Position numbers and translations under genes: made by a program. A stretch of 64,000 nucleotides of DNA from Nothophaeocryptopus gaeumannii (taxonomy: Eukaryota; Ascomycota; Dothideomycetes; Mycosphaerellales; Mycosphaerellaceae). Positions 23,701 to 31,898 of this stretch are shown piece after piece (within the stretch, counting starts at the first letter, position 1; every line of letters starts with the position of its first letter). The notes under the pieces are model-generated. The model did not search any database. It was not told where the DNA came from and saw nothing but the letters and a program-made list of their open reading frames with translations. The stretch is from NCBI GenBank assembly GCA_031771865.1, contig JASISA010000026.1:930001-994000 (forward strand). The letters are read 5' to 3'.

Positions 23701-24725
23701 TTTGCCTTCTCCAAAATCTTCATGGTGAGCGATACACCACCGCTGGTCAATTGCGCTTCGATCCCTTCTATTGCTGTCTCCATCGCCAACCAGAAGTTCT
23801 TCTCTTGAGACGCGGTGCCCACAGGCCGATCGTCGGCTATTCGCGTGAAGTCGCGAATCTGCTTGATCCATTCGTTTGCCAGATTCTGCAATCGGTTGAG
23901 CAGCGTACTGTCGGTAACGAGATCGTCCGGTATGGCCATCGCGGCGGCCTGCCAGTCTCCGCCGGCTTCGGCAAGTTGTGCTTGAACTGCTTCGTGGATC
24001 TGTAGCCGCGGCGCCTCCACTTCGATGTTCTGCTGTAGGTTCTGTAGCGTGATCTCCAGATCTGCCAGCTTCCGCCGGGCACCTGAGATGCCTGTCCACG
24101 CCTCGCCATCTGACCGGGGCTTGTCTCCAACAACTTCTGACCCTCGCGCAGCGGCCTCGAAGAATGGTGTGAGCGCACCCCGTACGAACGAGTGCAGACT
24201 CTCGTAAGGGGAGACGTTAGAGCCGACATCTGATCCCAAGACACCAGGCAGGCTCAGATTGACGACGGAGATTTGTTTGCTGATTGGTACGTCTGGTACG
24301 ATAGCGGATGGTCGCTTCAGGAAAGCCACACAACCCACTGTCCGGTTGTTATAGCCGACCTCAGAGCTCAACACATACGTGTCTCTATGTGTCTCGCCAT
24401 CGCCGTTCACATGTGTGCCATTCTCCTTCGCCGGAGGCTCCCCCGAGCTCGCCGACTGTTTGAGCACGTACACTGCCATCTGGGCCTCCATGGCGAATCG
24501 TAGACATCTGGCCAGTGTGTCCTCCAATATGCTCTCGTGGAGCAAACTACCAGGTCCTCGCAGCTCTTGATCTGTGGCTCCAAGCGTGACCTCCAGCACG
24601 CTCTGCAGATACCTAGTGATGGTCTGCGGATCGACAGCGGAGGATGACGACGAGCTGGTCGGAGTGTTGGCGGTCGACGTGCCATTAGCCACGCCATTGA
24701 CTCCCGGGACCACAGGGTCCTCCAT
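11721..24725 (-). CDS. DYN1: Cytoplasmic dynein heavy chain
   Basis: A single uninterrupted frame encodes 4334 residues, the usual size of fungal cytoplasmic dynein heavy chain (nudA/DYN1). P-loops are visible at AAA1 (GPAGTGKTES, from residue 1924), AAA2 (GNSGTGKST, 2218), AAA3 (GPPGSGKT, 2582) and AAA4 (GVSGSGKT, 2924). AAA1 also has the typical CFDEFNRL Walker B region and the FITMNPGYAGRS block. Two long charged heptad stretches at roughly 3175-3480 form the stalk, with the microtubule-binding tip between them. The N-terminal 1900 residues are the tail and linker. The C-terminus is short, as in fungal dyneins. The protein drives minus-end transport, nuclear migration and spindle positioning. 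The complete absence of introns over 13 kb contrasts with the neighbours. Confidence 0.98.
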   Translation of the reverse strand: MEDPVVPGVNGVANGTSTANTPTSSSSSSAVDPQTITRYLQSVLEVTLGATDQELRGPGSLLHESILEDTLARCLRFAMEAQMAVYVLKQSASSGEPPAKENGTHVNGDGETHRDTYVLSSEVGYNNRTVGCVAFLKRPSAIVPDVPISKQISVVNLSLPGVLGSDVGSNVSPYESLHSFVRGALTPFFEAAARGSEVVGDKPRSDGEAWTGISGARRKLADLEITLQNLQQNIEVEAPRLQIHEAVQAQLAEAGGDWQAAAMAIPDDLVTDSTLLNRLQNLANEWIKQIRDFTRIADDRPVGTASQEKNFWLAMETAIEGIEAQLTSGGVSLTMKILEKAKRHGITASFSSDTRLKETKDRVQRYNQLFHGFPIEELQAAPTIEKLREALDDVFNHLNKKLRICPYPVRRALPLVEAISADVDARVHQLLHGRTLMHMGFEDFKKKIELVQTVWMFWDDNIKEFTNVARDVTRRRADKFIPIKITKRHDKTQDRINYIYKFRDDHEQLQKTIANVLGPDDDSTDFADGTTAPVIVEEMGDVDAAEEIAQAYTAVKDVDVLDISPEGERLWTQAEAAYNERTSRVENSIIARLRDRLAVAKTANEMFRVFSKFNALFVRPKIKGAIAEYQVQLMNNVREDIDSLQQRFTHQYGHTEAHGMAQLHDLPPISGAIIRAKQIERQLNNYLGKVEDILGSKWKEHTDGQRLAQLGEGFRRKLDTRPIFEDWLRDIDRRHLSISGRLFSVTQNRARGNVLEIHVNFDSQVIILFKEVRNLLWLNFNVPHAITNVSKEARRVYPYAVSLMESLNTYGQTNIAIDNMSQVAPLISGYRNDVQGYVAKGASLRWDTFVLAYDIHVRPAGEGSLSGNDDKLHVQFVRNLGNAIATLQQKVTTLSTMQVTIDAALREFQTCSFTHEAFSTHLESLQRAIDQLNLEGYSNIPYWVSKTNEKVVETLHTRLRQALKDWTEDFAHGYSADPKAQKEQGLPNIEISAHDIVMQSQLIQLEPPLQDAKTGWLDNLHTWLATVCSLPRLQASRFESALNVRGNASASSYSELPIMCMDALAELYEQIEAKINVGQTYVDEWLQFQSLWDLQLQQIQDDLGEELDLWLQLILEIRQKRETFDTSGMRRSFGHLVINYEQVQAKVNAKYDQWQHDLLAHFSSMFATRLVDVYAELQRARKDLESQSMQASSTSQAVSFITVVQTVKRQTKIWEPEMDTFRQGQQTLSRFRFQFPKDWLYVEQVEHEWTALMEVLEKKSKQISEHTEGLRTKTIAEDGVVSRRIVEMTERWQEQRPESGSIPPVEATSTLETFDTELTQLQEQSEMVSKAKEALELTPSPDNMLADLLSEVQDYRSVWANLTVVWQQLDELRDQPWNSIQPRKLRQSIDNLIKTTKEMPSRMRSYAAFEHLQSHLRQLLKINPLLTEMRSDAVRERHWIKIFKALAPSKRYSAISMTLGDVWDLNLVSSEVVIRDVIAQAQGEMALEEFVRSVREHWQNYSLDLVNYQNKCRLIRGWDDLFAKCSENLNSLQAMRHSPYYKEFEEEASSWEDRLNRIHVLFDVWIDVQRQWVYLEGVFTGNADIKHLLPIESSRFANINSEFMNVLKKVYRSPQVLEVLNIPDVQKSMERLADLLNKIQKALGEYLEKERVAFPRFYFVGDEDLLEIIGNSDDTVRIAKHLRKMFAGIAGLNIDEESNIRGILSKEGEEVLLRTPISLIQTPKINDWLRALENGMRETLSDLLVEAVREYESIEEDDNAAFDAYIEKNPAQIAVLGTQAHWTAQVNAALSQGGGALQKLFDLQVKKLKHLASSVLKELEPIYRKKCEQLITEFVHQRDKIEQLLQGGADSPGHYLWLLQMRYDFDANAAPLDRMQINVANASLGYGFEYLGVPERLVRTPLTDRCFLTLSQALCQRLGGSPYGPAGTGKTESVKALGVQLGRFTLVFNCDDTFDFQAMGRIFLGISQVGAWGCFDEFNRLEERILSAVSQQIQNIQVGLRKRALDSNAMIDLIGRQLKVHPLTGMFITMNPGYAGRSNLPDNLKKLFRSVAMSKPDKEIIAEVMLYSQGFSEAKTLSRQIVPFFDSCSAGLSKQPHYDFGLRALKSVLVSSGGLKRARLAHSGETGADSVVEPQIIVQSIRETIAPKLVREDALRMEQIEGEAFPGVHYVPASLENLRKALEEVVEERKLVATDSWLTKVLQLYQIQSLHHGVMMVGNSGTGKSTAWQTLQAALQKVDGIEGVCHVIDPKVMSKESLYGSLDSTTREWTDGLFTSILRKVVDNLRGEDSKRHWIIFDGDVDPEWVENLNSVLDDNKLLTLPNGERLGLPPNVRVMFEVETLKYATLATVSRCGMVWFSDDTVDIDVMLSRYIAQLRTATFEDLEEDTGVPTSPEARLAVQSFMAEILLRRLTENDFVKKGLDRCASMKHIMEFTSIRAIGTLFSLLRKACRSVLEYNIQHTDFPLNDEQVEAYLGKKVFVAAVWSFTGDCPFVDRKSFGDYLAGLATTDMPLLSETASLIDYDVALPEATWTPWQNQVPSIEVNTHSVTQTDLVIPTLDTVRHEDVLYSFLAEHKPLLLCGPPGSGKTMTLFSALRKLPNLEVVGLNFSSATTPDLLVKTLEQYCDYKKSVNGVTMAPRQIGRWLVVFCDEINLPAPDKYGTQRVISFLRQLVEHSGFWRTSTKSWVSLERIQFVGACNPPTDAGRTPLGLRFLRHAPLIMVDYPGEQSLKQIYGTFNTAVLKIIPTLRGYADALTNAMIQVYMQSQKRFTPDIQPHYVYSPRELTRWVRALYEAIRPLETLSLEGLVRIWAHEALRLFSDRLIADDERQWTEDAVNRVALEHFPNIDEETALQRPILFSNWLSKNYVPVAREQLRDFVKARLRTFCEEELDVPLILFNDVLEHVLRIDRVFRQPQGHLILIGVSGSGKTTLSRFVAWMNGLAVFQIKVHGRYSSEDFDEDLRNVLRRCGCKGEKICFIMDESNVLDSGFLERMNTLLANGEVPGLFEGDEYATLMTACKEGAQRQGLLLDSQEELYKWFTQQIVRNLHVVFTMNPPSEGLGSKAATSPALFNRCVLNWFGDWSDQALYQVAYELTQSVDIDKGNFECPDSLPVEFDQLEMPLSHRDAVVNGMVHVHHSLRGFNDRLRRQQVKQTFLTPRQFLDFVAQFVKLFNEKRDDLEEQQRHLNVGLDKLRETVEKVSELKKSLAEKKSELEKKDAEAGEKLQRMVADQREAEQRRAASLEIQAALEKQEKEVAKRREVVLNDLAKAEPAVEEAQRSVSNIKRQHLTEVRSMQNPPSGVKLALEAVCTLLGHKAADWKTIVGIVRRDDFIASIVGYDNERQMTPPLRAKMQAEFLSKDDFTFERVNRASKACGPLVQWVEAQVNYSEILDRVGPLREEVEQLQDEALQTKAEAKAIENTLEELEQSIATYKSEYASLISQTEAIKAEMSRVQSKVDRSMRLLNSLSSERGRWEESSRTFQVQMETIIGDVFLASAFLAYAGLYDQQYRRAMLEDWSLQLSASGIAFKPQNALSEYLSTADERQQWHEHALPVDELCTENAVMLKRYNRYPLIIDPSGRVTDFLQNESKERRLTVTSFLDGSFVKQLESALRFGNPILIQDAEHIDPILNHVLNKEYQRTGGRVLIQLGKQEIDFSPAFKLYLSTKDPSAPFAPDVCSRTTFVNFTVTQSSLKTQTLNEVLKSERPDVDERRSNLVKMQGEFTQRLRRLERMLLQALNESRGNILDDENVIQTLETLKNEAAEITTKAAETEGVMNEVNNIMSTYDIVARSCSAIFAVLEQLYHVHHFYQFSLQYFVDIFESVLRHARESGEKAPKKRIDSIVRALFGKTYNETSASLLQKDRLTFAVLLAQAAPFTMDKSLIDLILDETVTGGDVTTNEEHKNKAFTTASRIKSIKDLVSDMSSSEWQKFFATEQAETCVPGVAAAGGNDNDKALKELLLVKLFRMDRLVPATERFVNIVFGPDFLDVAENLGRIANGQNASSPIALCSSPGFDASYKVDQLVERQNASCTSVAMGSNESVSSADAALAAAAANGSWVLIKNVHLATEWLQNLVKRIDSLKPHKDFRLFLSMETSPKIPSSLLRASRVLMYEQPAGIRANMRDTLTSLPDKAVQQPVEKARVHFLLSFLHAVVQERLRYAPRLGWKGFWEFNDADFDCSAFVIQWWIDSIARGRSNVAPKTIPWDMLRALISEMYGGKVDDADDMEALRNLVSKAMTSDAFEDGFNLIGEITGDQSVGVPLPSGSAKTEFMQWVKELPEREPPTYLGLPANAEKLLLVAHAEEMLRNLKTVMGVLDEGEHVMAEAAEES

Positions 24726-25879
24726 ACTTTGGTATTACGATCTCGGAGTGGGGGATGGCATCGAGGAGGTTATGGTTGTGAGTATTCTGAACTCTCTTAG
24801 GCGGTACTTTTGTTCCTTGGCGGGAGTGTTTCAGCGATTGTCTCGGTGGTGAGGGCGGCGGGGTTCGATATTATTGCACGGCGACGCGATGAGGGATTAT
24901 GTGAGAGAATTCGTGGTGGTGTCGGATGGCGCGTGCCTCTGCGATGGTCGATGTGATTGATGATAATGATGGGAGACTGAGTTGCTTCCAACTTGGTGTA
25001 AACGCGACCCCCGTCGCGCGCTTTCCTGACAGGGATAGGCCAGCAGCTCAGCAGTCACATGACCCGACCAACTAACATCCGCGGCTTCTACCGCCGTGAA
25101 ACGGAATCTCTCTAAACAACCACCAACAAAAAAAAGTCTAAGTGGAACAGCCAGGACTTTACTTTGCTCCAGCCATATTGGTACCCTTCAACATAGCTAT
25201 ATGCGCTCCAGAAACCCTCTATATAGGTTCAACATCGACCGGTCTGACCTGGAAACAGCCAAATGCTGAGCCCTGCCCTGCCCTTCCCTCTGGTTCCACA
25301 CGCCCATAACACCAAGTCAGTCAGTCATGCATGACTTGTCATTACCATAGTGTTCGTGAGTTGTCGAAAATGAGGAAGATGGGGAATGGCGAGCATGGCG
25401 AGACGAGCTCCCGAATCATGCTGGTCCGATACCTGCTTGTCCTTTTGTTGATGACATCGACAAGAAGCAGGCCAGGTCATCGACTCGTTTGATATGAATG
25501 ACAAGGACTGTGAAGGCCTCACCGTCAGTTCGTCAGAAGCATCACCTTTGGACGCACAGGAGGGCAGCGTACGGCATGGTTGTTGAGAGAAAGACATTCG
25601 GTGTACACGTGTCAGCTAAACTCTCAATACAGAGAGCTCGACGCGAGCCCCCAATCCTCCCGCCTACCTTCACCTCGGATATGCTGCGCCAAACATCTCC
25701 GCCTTTGGCTGTAAGGAACGACACAGTACTACTCCCGAGATCTAACCACTGTGGTAGCCGAAAACGCTGTTTGCATCTCACACGTCGTCTATGTCACTTT
25801 CACCTATCTAAGTGTCGCCACATCATAGCACCCATTCTCATACATCTCACAAGCGTCGTAAAGTTGAAAGACTAGAAAC
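24726..25879. promoter_or_regulatory. Divergent intergenic region between dynein and the monooxygenase gene
   Basis: About 1.15 kb upstream of both the dynein gene (-) and the monooxygenase gene (+), so it must hold both promoters. A TATA-like ctatatag lies near 25218-25225. No coding sequence is visible here, and no defined operator could be recognised. Confidence 0.5.
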
Positions 25880-27724
25880 ATGGGATCTCTACCGAACCAG
25901 CCAGCGCCAGATTACGATGTGCTTATCATCGGCGCTGGACTTTCTGGCTGCTATGCCTGCCATCGAATGCGCGAGCTGAAACTGAAGGTAAAGGTCATAG
26001 AGGCAGGAACTTCAGTTGGAGGCACTTGGTATTGGAGTAATGAACATTGCTAAATCCAACTGTACGGTTCAAATTACTGACCACTCCAGATCGCTATCCC
26101 GGAGCACGGTTCGACTGCGAATCTTACTCATATGCCTTCTTTTGGTCCCCGGACATGCTGAACGAATGGAATTGGACCGAGCATTTCGCTCCACAGGCAG
26201 AGACAGAACGATACATTCAATTCATGTGTGATAAGTTCGAGTTGTGGAACGATATGCAATTCAACACTCGCATTTCCAAGGCACATTGGCTTGACAACGA
26301 ACGCCTGTGGCAGCTTACCGACGAAGATGGAAGAACTTACACTTCGAGGTTCCTCATCACGGGCATAGGTCTGCTGAACAATGCGACTCTTCCTAATGTG
26401 CCTGGTGTGGAGGACTTTAAAGGTGAAGCGTACCATACTTCAAAATGGCCGAAGAAGCCTGTGGAACTCGCGGGCAAGAGGGTTGGCATCATCGGTGTTG
26501 GAGCGACAGCCATCCAAACAATACCGGAGATCGCGAAGGTAGCGAAGTCGTTGACTGTTTTCCAGAGAACTCCAAACTGGGTATCTACATCAAAATCACT
26601 ACCAAACGCCCTGAGCTAACATTAAAAAGGCCATACCCTTACACAACGCCAAAATCGACCAAAGCGAGATGGAAAAGATCCGCATTGGCTACCCAGATCT
26701 CCTCAAGCTAATGAACAAAACAAGAGCTGCCTTCATGCACGACGCAAATCCCGACTCCATTTGGGAAGCCACGCCAGAGCAGCGAGAGGAGTTATGGGAG
26801 CATCTCTACGCTCAACCTGGCTTCGGTCTTTGGCTCAGCAACTACAAGGAGATTCTCATTGACCAAGACGCTAATGACCTCGTTAGTGAGTTTGTTGCGA
26901 AGAAGATCAGACAAAGAGTCAATGACCCTTCCACGGCTGAGAAGTTGATTCCGAAGAATCATGGTAAATCTACATTGGTGATGCGGCAGTGGCGGTTCGA
27001 CGATTCTGACGTGCGCACAGGTTTCGGGACGAGACGTGTACCCATGGAGACGCATTATTTCGAGACCTACAACCGTTCCAACGTCCGCCTGATCGATCTG
27101 TTCGAGACGCCCATAGACCGCATTACAGAAACGGGCCTCAAAACCAGCGAAGAAACCTTCGACCTCGATGTCCTAGTTTACGCAACAGGATTCAGTGCCA
27201 GTATGCCTCCTCCTCCTCCTCCCCTCCTCGCTTCTGAACTCCTCCCATTAACAGTTTTCTCAGTCACCGGCTCCTTCGAAGCTATCGACTTTCGCGGTAC
27301 CAACAACACCTCCTTGTTAGACGAATGGTCCTCTGGCCCACGCACTTACCTGGGCCTCGCCGTCCAGCACTTCCCCAACATGTTCATGTCCCTAGGTCCC
27401 CACCAAGCCTACGGTAACATCCCCCGCAGCATCGAATACGCCGTCGGCTGGATGTCCGATTGCATCGAGTATCTCGAAAAGAACGGCATTGGGTATATTG
27501 AGGCTACTGATGAGGGGGTGAGGGAGTGGACAGAGCATGTGCATGGACTGGGGAAGAATCTCTTGTCGAATAAGGTGGATTCGTGGATGACGGGGGTGAA
27601 TAAAAACTTGGCTAGCAAGCAAGAGCGGATCGTGGCGAGGTATTCGGGGAGTAACCTGGAGTTCAGGGAGAAGTGTAAGGAGGTCGCCGACGGAGGGTAC
27701 AAGACCTTCAAATTGGAAGCGTAA
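25880..27724 (+). CDS. Flavin-dependent Baeyer-Villiger-type monooxygenase
   Basis: Five exons (25880-26036, 26090-26580, 26630-26963, 27021-27200, 27264-27724) give 540 residues, the typical length. The first Rossmann motif is IIGAGLSG near residue 16. Next comes the GGTWYWNRYPGARFD block, created by the first splice. The Baeyer-Villiger fingerprint FKGEAYHTSKWP matches FxGxxxHxxxW(P/D) exactly. The second Rossmann motif is GIIGVGATAIQ, for NADPH. Later junctions restore HGFGTRRVP and ATGFSAITGSF, both expected in this family. Introns 3 and 4 (57 and 63 nt) are stop-free multiples of three. The enzyme would use FAD, NADPH and O2 to insert oxygen next to a ketone; the substrate is unknown. 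The neighbouring oxygenase and MFS pump suggest a shared metabolic or detoxification role. Confidence 0.93.
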
Positions 27725-27812
27725 ACAGAGCAACATCAGATTGCGGACTCATATAATCATTCATTCTTATACATCAATCAACACATTCTACAAACCATAC
27801 AAACATTCTCCT

Positions 27813-28974
27813 CTACTCAGGATCCTGCCCCTCCCAGAACACAAAACACCTAACCTCCACACTCATCCTCGGCGTCACATCAGGCCCCATCTCCCCCTGT
27901 CCCTTCAATGGAAAACTCGAATGAACCGCACACCTCGCGGTCCCATCCTTCTTGGAATCGAAGATCTTGAAAACCCACGCTTCATCGGTCTGCATATCAG
28001 AAGCGTAATACCTTTCAATCGGAAGGATAAAAAGTCAGCATAGTCCTTGGATATCAAGTAAAGTTTGCAAATTTCGAAATTCAACGTACCATCTCTGTCC
28101 TTCATTCCACGCCAAATTCGCAACTTCATACCGAGCCGCCGCTTCGCCATTATTCGAATAATCTCCCCGTTGCTTGTGAGCCATATTCTTGCTCACATTG
28201 CCATACTCGCCCGCACCAGGAGGTGGGAGGTTTGCGACGACGGTACGGAGGTCTGCTTCGTCGAGAGTGCGGTAGTCGCAGAAGGCTAGGGGGTCTCGCT
28301 TGACGGGATGTTGGAAGGGCATCCAGACATTCATGATTCCCCAGCGGGACTTCATTCGCTGTGTGGCCTCTTGTCCATCCATGTTTAGAAACAATATCTG
28401 TTCGGCGCCTTTGTAGGATTGGTCGACGTGGACGAAGCGCTGGAAAGAAGAGACTTAGCGGATGGGGCATGATGGGGGGGGAAAGGGGAAATGCGTACGG
28501 CAGGATTATTCTTGGTCACGAACTCCTTATCGCCCTTGGCGGAAGCGTCGTCTTGGGCGTCTTGAAAGGTGTTGCGGCGACACATGTGGGAGATAACGTG
28601 GACGTCGCTCGCTCCAGAACTGCTCGGACATCAAGTCAGCGACACTTCCACTTATCCGCGACTAGTTCTGCCTTGACTTACAGTTTCTTGATCAACTCCT
28701 TACATTCAGGATAAAAGACCTCCTTCACATGCTCCTCATCCAGGAAGTCTTTCTCCTTAGAAACATGGTTGACCAGCTGGAAACCAGCCTTATCGAGCGT
28801 GAATTCGTCTTTGATGGAACGAAGGTCTGAAATGTTCATCTCATGCGGGACATGTTTCCTGCGCTTCTCGAAAGCCGTTCCAGGATATGTCTGGATGATG
28901 CCTCCATCCTTCACTTCCAGATAGTAAAAGAGCGTCGTTGGCTCAGTGGGTAATGCGACTGTGGCGGTGGCCAT
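27813..28974 (-). CDS. CmcJ/AsaB-like hydroxylase/desaturase (putative Fe/2-oxoglutarate-type)
   Basis: Four exons (28682-28974, 28499-28619, 28090-28439, 27813-28011) give 320 residues. Introns are 62, 59 and 78 nt, with canonical GT-AG ends. Recognisable blocks, in order, are TTLFYYLEVKDGG, DVHVISHMCRR, RFVHVDQSYKGAEQ (an HxD-containing strand), RWGIMNVWMPF, PLAFCDYRTLDEADL and QRWYYASDMQTDEAWVFK. This is the pattern of the fungal family related to the cephamycin CmcJ protein and to AsaB, often found in secondary-metabolite clusters. Family members are annotated as hydroxylases or desaturases; the actual reaction here is unknown. It ends tail to tail with the monooxygenase gene (88 bp between stops) and starts divergently from the MFS gene. 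Intron 2 contains a run of eight G/C. Confidence 0.82.
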
Positions 28975-29927
28975 GGTGAGAGTGATACTTCAGTAGTAAG
29001 ATTGATGATGCTGGTGTGCAATCTGCCTTTGTGAGTTTTTAATGGGATCTACCCTCTTGAGACGCAAGCTATCCTCGTTCCCAGTTACCTGTATGGTCTA
29101 TGAGTGGCAATAGCTGCGCTGACAGTACGTACATTAGAGTAACCACGGCTATCTAGAGTAGCCACGGTTATGTGATCATCCTCCCGCCTCTCCATGCGGG
29201 GTGCATTACTTCGATCGGGCATTGATTTAGAGTTTGCTTCCTTCACGGAGTTTTGGAACTGTCAGGTCAGATTTGCTGTAGTGTCCTTTGGAACCCTCTC
29301 CATAGATTTGGCAGAGTGGAATCCTCCATGCCGTTCCTGACAGAGGGGGGGAAAGTGTCAGGGTGACGAACCTGATCTCAATGTCCATTTCGTGCGAACG
29401 TTCGTTGTTGTCGATTTAAGTTTCAGAGTCGACGTTTTAAGATGCCATATGTTTGACAGCCAGCCTAGTGGGCGGCAGACGCGGACTAATGCATGAGAGC
29501 ACAGACCAGCCCGCTCTATCGCCCCATGATCGTGGCACAAGATCGGCGTACTTGGCAAGTCATCTGCATGTTCCATGGATATATTCCTCAAATCCTCGAG
29601 TGGTCGGGCAGGCGGAGCTTGCCATTGGTCTTCACAGACGCCGCCCGCGAGGAAACGGCAGGGTATTCGCCTACGCAGGAGTTATCCCAACTCGCTTGAG
29701 GTGTCGCGTCCCGAGAGCATCTGCGTGTATACTAGCAATATCCCCTCGCAGGATTCGAAGCCACGTGCGGCTAGGTCTGAAGTGCCATTGAGGCAACGCC
29801 TATGCGAAGGAGCGGTGTCAGACGGACATTTCTAGTCCTTTCGTTCAACATTTCTCCTTGTTCCAGTGCTGCGGTCCTGCGCGAAGACCTTCTTCCACGT
29901 GGTACCAAGTGAGACCTGGCTGCAAGT
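28975..29927. promoter_or_regulatory. Divergent promoter region shared by oxygenase and MFS genes
   Basis: A 950-bp stretch between two divergent genes, with no convincing ORF. It contains the tandem 18-bp motif at 29135-29171, listed separately. Sharing of regulation is an inference from the head-to-head layout. Confidence 0.5.
29135..29171. promoter_or_regulatory. Tandem 18-bp motif in divergent promoter
   Basis: Two copies, tagagtaaccacggctat (29135-29152) and tagagtagccacggttat (29154-29171), are separated by one base. They differ at two positions, both transitions. The CCACGG core repeats with a 19-bp period. The position, about 160 bp upstream of the oxygenase start and 760 bp upstream of the MFS start, fits a transcription-factor site. 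No known factor is assigned. Confidence 0.45.
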
Positions 29928-31898
29928 ATGGCGAAAGATTCGACTATTGAACACCGCGAATACCATCGCGCATCCAGCGAGCGGTCGCCTGCGGACAGCG
30001 GCGACGTGGAGAAGCGAGCAGATCCGGCCATTGCCCATCCCTATGCAGTTGACGACGATTCTGTGGTTACTTTGAAGACATGGGCTGTCGTAGTCGTAGG
30101 TTGTTCCCATGTTGATTGCCTTCACCATACGCTAACATCTTGCAGGTGCTCGCCGCATCGTATGGCATTTCCTTCTGGCCAGTTCCATTTTTCAGCACGA
30201 TTCAGACCCAGTTGGCTGCTGGTTTTGGTGATGAAGCAGCAAGAGGAACATGGTAGAATTGCATAGAGCGCTTGCCAGAGAAGATATGCTGACTCCAGTA
30301 GGCTCACATCCGTCTACAGTATGGGCGGCACAATCGCATTCGCGATTTGTGGGCCCAACAGCGATCTGTTCGGACGTCGAACATTCATTCTGTTCGGTAA
30401 TGCTCTGGTGTTGATTGGAGCCATTCTTGGTGGCACATCGCAATCAATCAACCAATCCATCGCCGCGCACGCCTTCCTTGGTTTCGGCGGCGGTAATTGT
30501 CAGATGGCGGCCTTTGCTCTACCTGAGCTGCTACCGAACAAATGGAGACACTTCGCGGTCGTCATTGCAGATGCTGGTATTTACTTCGATGTTATCGTTG
30601 GTCCTGTTACTGCGCGTATCGCGTATGCTCACGGAAGTGCAGTAAGCATTCAATATCGTCAGCAACCCGGTCTAGGCGTATACTGACATGTACGATAGTG
30701 GCGATGGGGCTATTGGGGAATACTGATCGCACAGGGCATCTCGTTCGTCGTGCTTGTGCTCTTCTACTTCCCACCAAAGCATCCAAGGGGTGTCGCATGG
30801 AGCGAAGCGCTCAAGCATCTGGACTATGTTGGCATGGTCAGCTTCACAGCAGCGGCGACAATGATCCTTTCGGGAATCGTATATGTGCAACTCCTGCCCT
30901 CGGATTCTCCGACCGTAATTGCGCTGCTGGTGGTCGGGTTCGCGTGCCTGATCTTCTTCGGACTGTGGGAGACATTTGCTCCGCTGAGGAATCCGCTCAT
31001 GCCAACTCGCCTCTTCACAGCCAACAAGGGTAGAGCACTCTCTGCACCATTCGTTGTTGGCTTCGTGGTGACGATGTTCTACTACGGAACGAATATCACG
31101 TGGCCGACGATGGTCGGAGTGTACTTCACTACCGCAGCCACGCCTCGGCACATCGTCCTCCTCCTCGCCACGGTCCAAGGATTTGGCATCTTCACTGGAG
31201 CCATGATACTCTCATTCTTTGGCAAATATATCGGGCACTGGCGATTCCAGATGGGAGTTCCGATCACGCTCATGACGTTCTTCGGCGGGCTTCTGGCTTA
31301 TGTCACCCCCGAGAGGGAAAGCTTGGGCATTGCATTTGCCTTCCTCACGGCAATGGCGTATGGATACGCTCAATATCTTTCAATCGCCTATATTCAGTTC
31401 GGCGCAGACCAGATTGAACTCGGAATCGCGGGTGGTCTGGCCGGAGTTGCAAGATACGCAGGCGGAGCTGTGGCCGTGACGTTGTTTGAGACCATCCTGA
31501 CCACGGTCCAGAGCAAGTACGCCGTGAACCATGTCATTCCTGCAGCCGAAGCAGCAGGTGCATCACCTTCGGTTGCTGAAGCTGTACTGGCCGCGCTTCC
31601 GCTGGGAGCAGCGGCTCTTGAAAAAGTCCAAGGTCTGACGCAAGCAATTGCCGAAGCCGCTGGCGGAGCCTTTATTCAAAGCTACGTGCAGGGCGTCAAG
31701 TGAGTACTTCCCACTTCGAGGATGACAGACAAGCCATACTGACCTTGCCATAGAGCGGTTGCCCTCTCGTCCATTGGATTCGGTGCTCTGGCTATGATTG
31801 CATGTTGCTTCCTGGAAGACATCGGACCCAAGATGACTCCAAAGATCGAGATTTATCTGGAGAATGACATCCAGGCCGAGAAGAACAAATATCACTAG
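29928..31898 (+). CDS. Major facilitator superfamily efflux transporter (TRI12-like)
   Basis: Five exons (29928-30095, 30146-30252, 30302-30641, 30699-31699, 31754-31898) give 586 residues. A polar N-terminal tail is followed by many hydrophobic segments, as expected for a 12-14 TM MFS pump. The MFS loop motif appears as GPNSDLFGRR. Blocks such as GFGGGNCQMAAFALPELLPNKWRH and FYFPPKHPRG are typical of the fungal TRI12-like group, which exports toxins or siderophore-type compounds. For intron 2 I chose the acceptor ccagtag at 30301, because it gives TWLTSVYSMGGTIAF, the expected family wording; an alternative acceptor 18 nt downstream (30319) would also keep the frame. The position next to two oxygenases fits export of their product or of a toxic substrate. 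Confidence 0.88.

Noticed and set aside
11956..24570. Many long frames antisense or out of frame within the dynein gene
   Set aside because: They are shadows of a single strongly supported 4334-codon gene, and their translations are Arg/Ser-rich noise.
29740..29780. A ggattcgaagcc string like a tRNA B box
   Set aside because: No matching A box, no cloverleaf can be drawn around it, and the consensus is imperfect.
30253..30319. Longer version of intron 2 of the MFS gene ending at 30319
   Set aside because: It removes the TSVYS segment expected before MGGTIAF. The acceptor at 30301 gives the family-like junction with a branch site 9 nt upstream.
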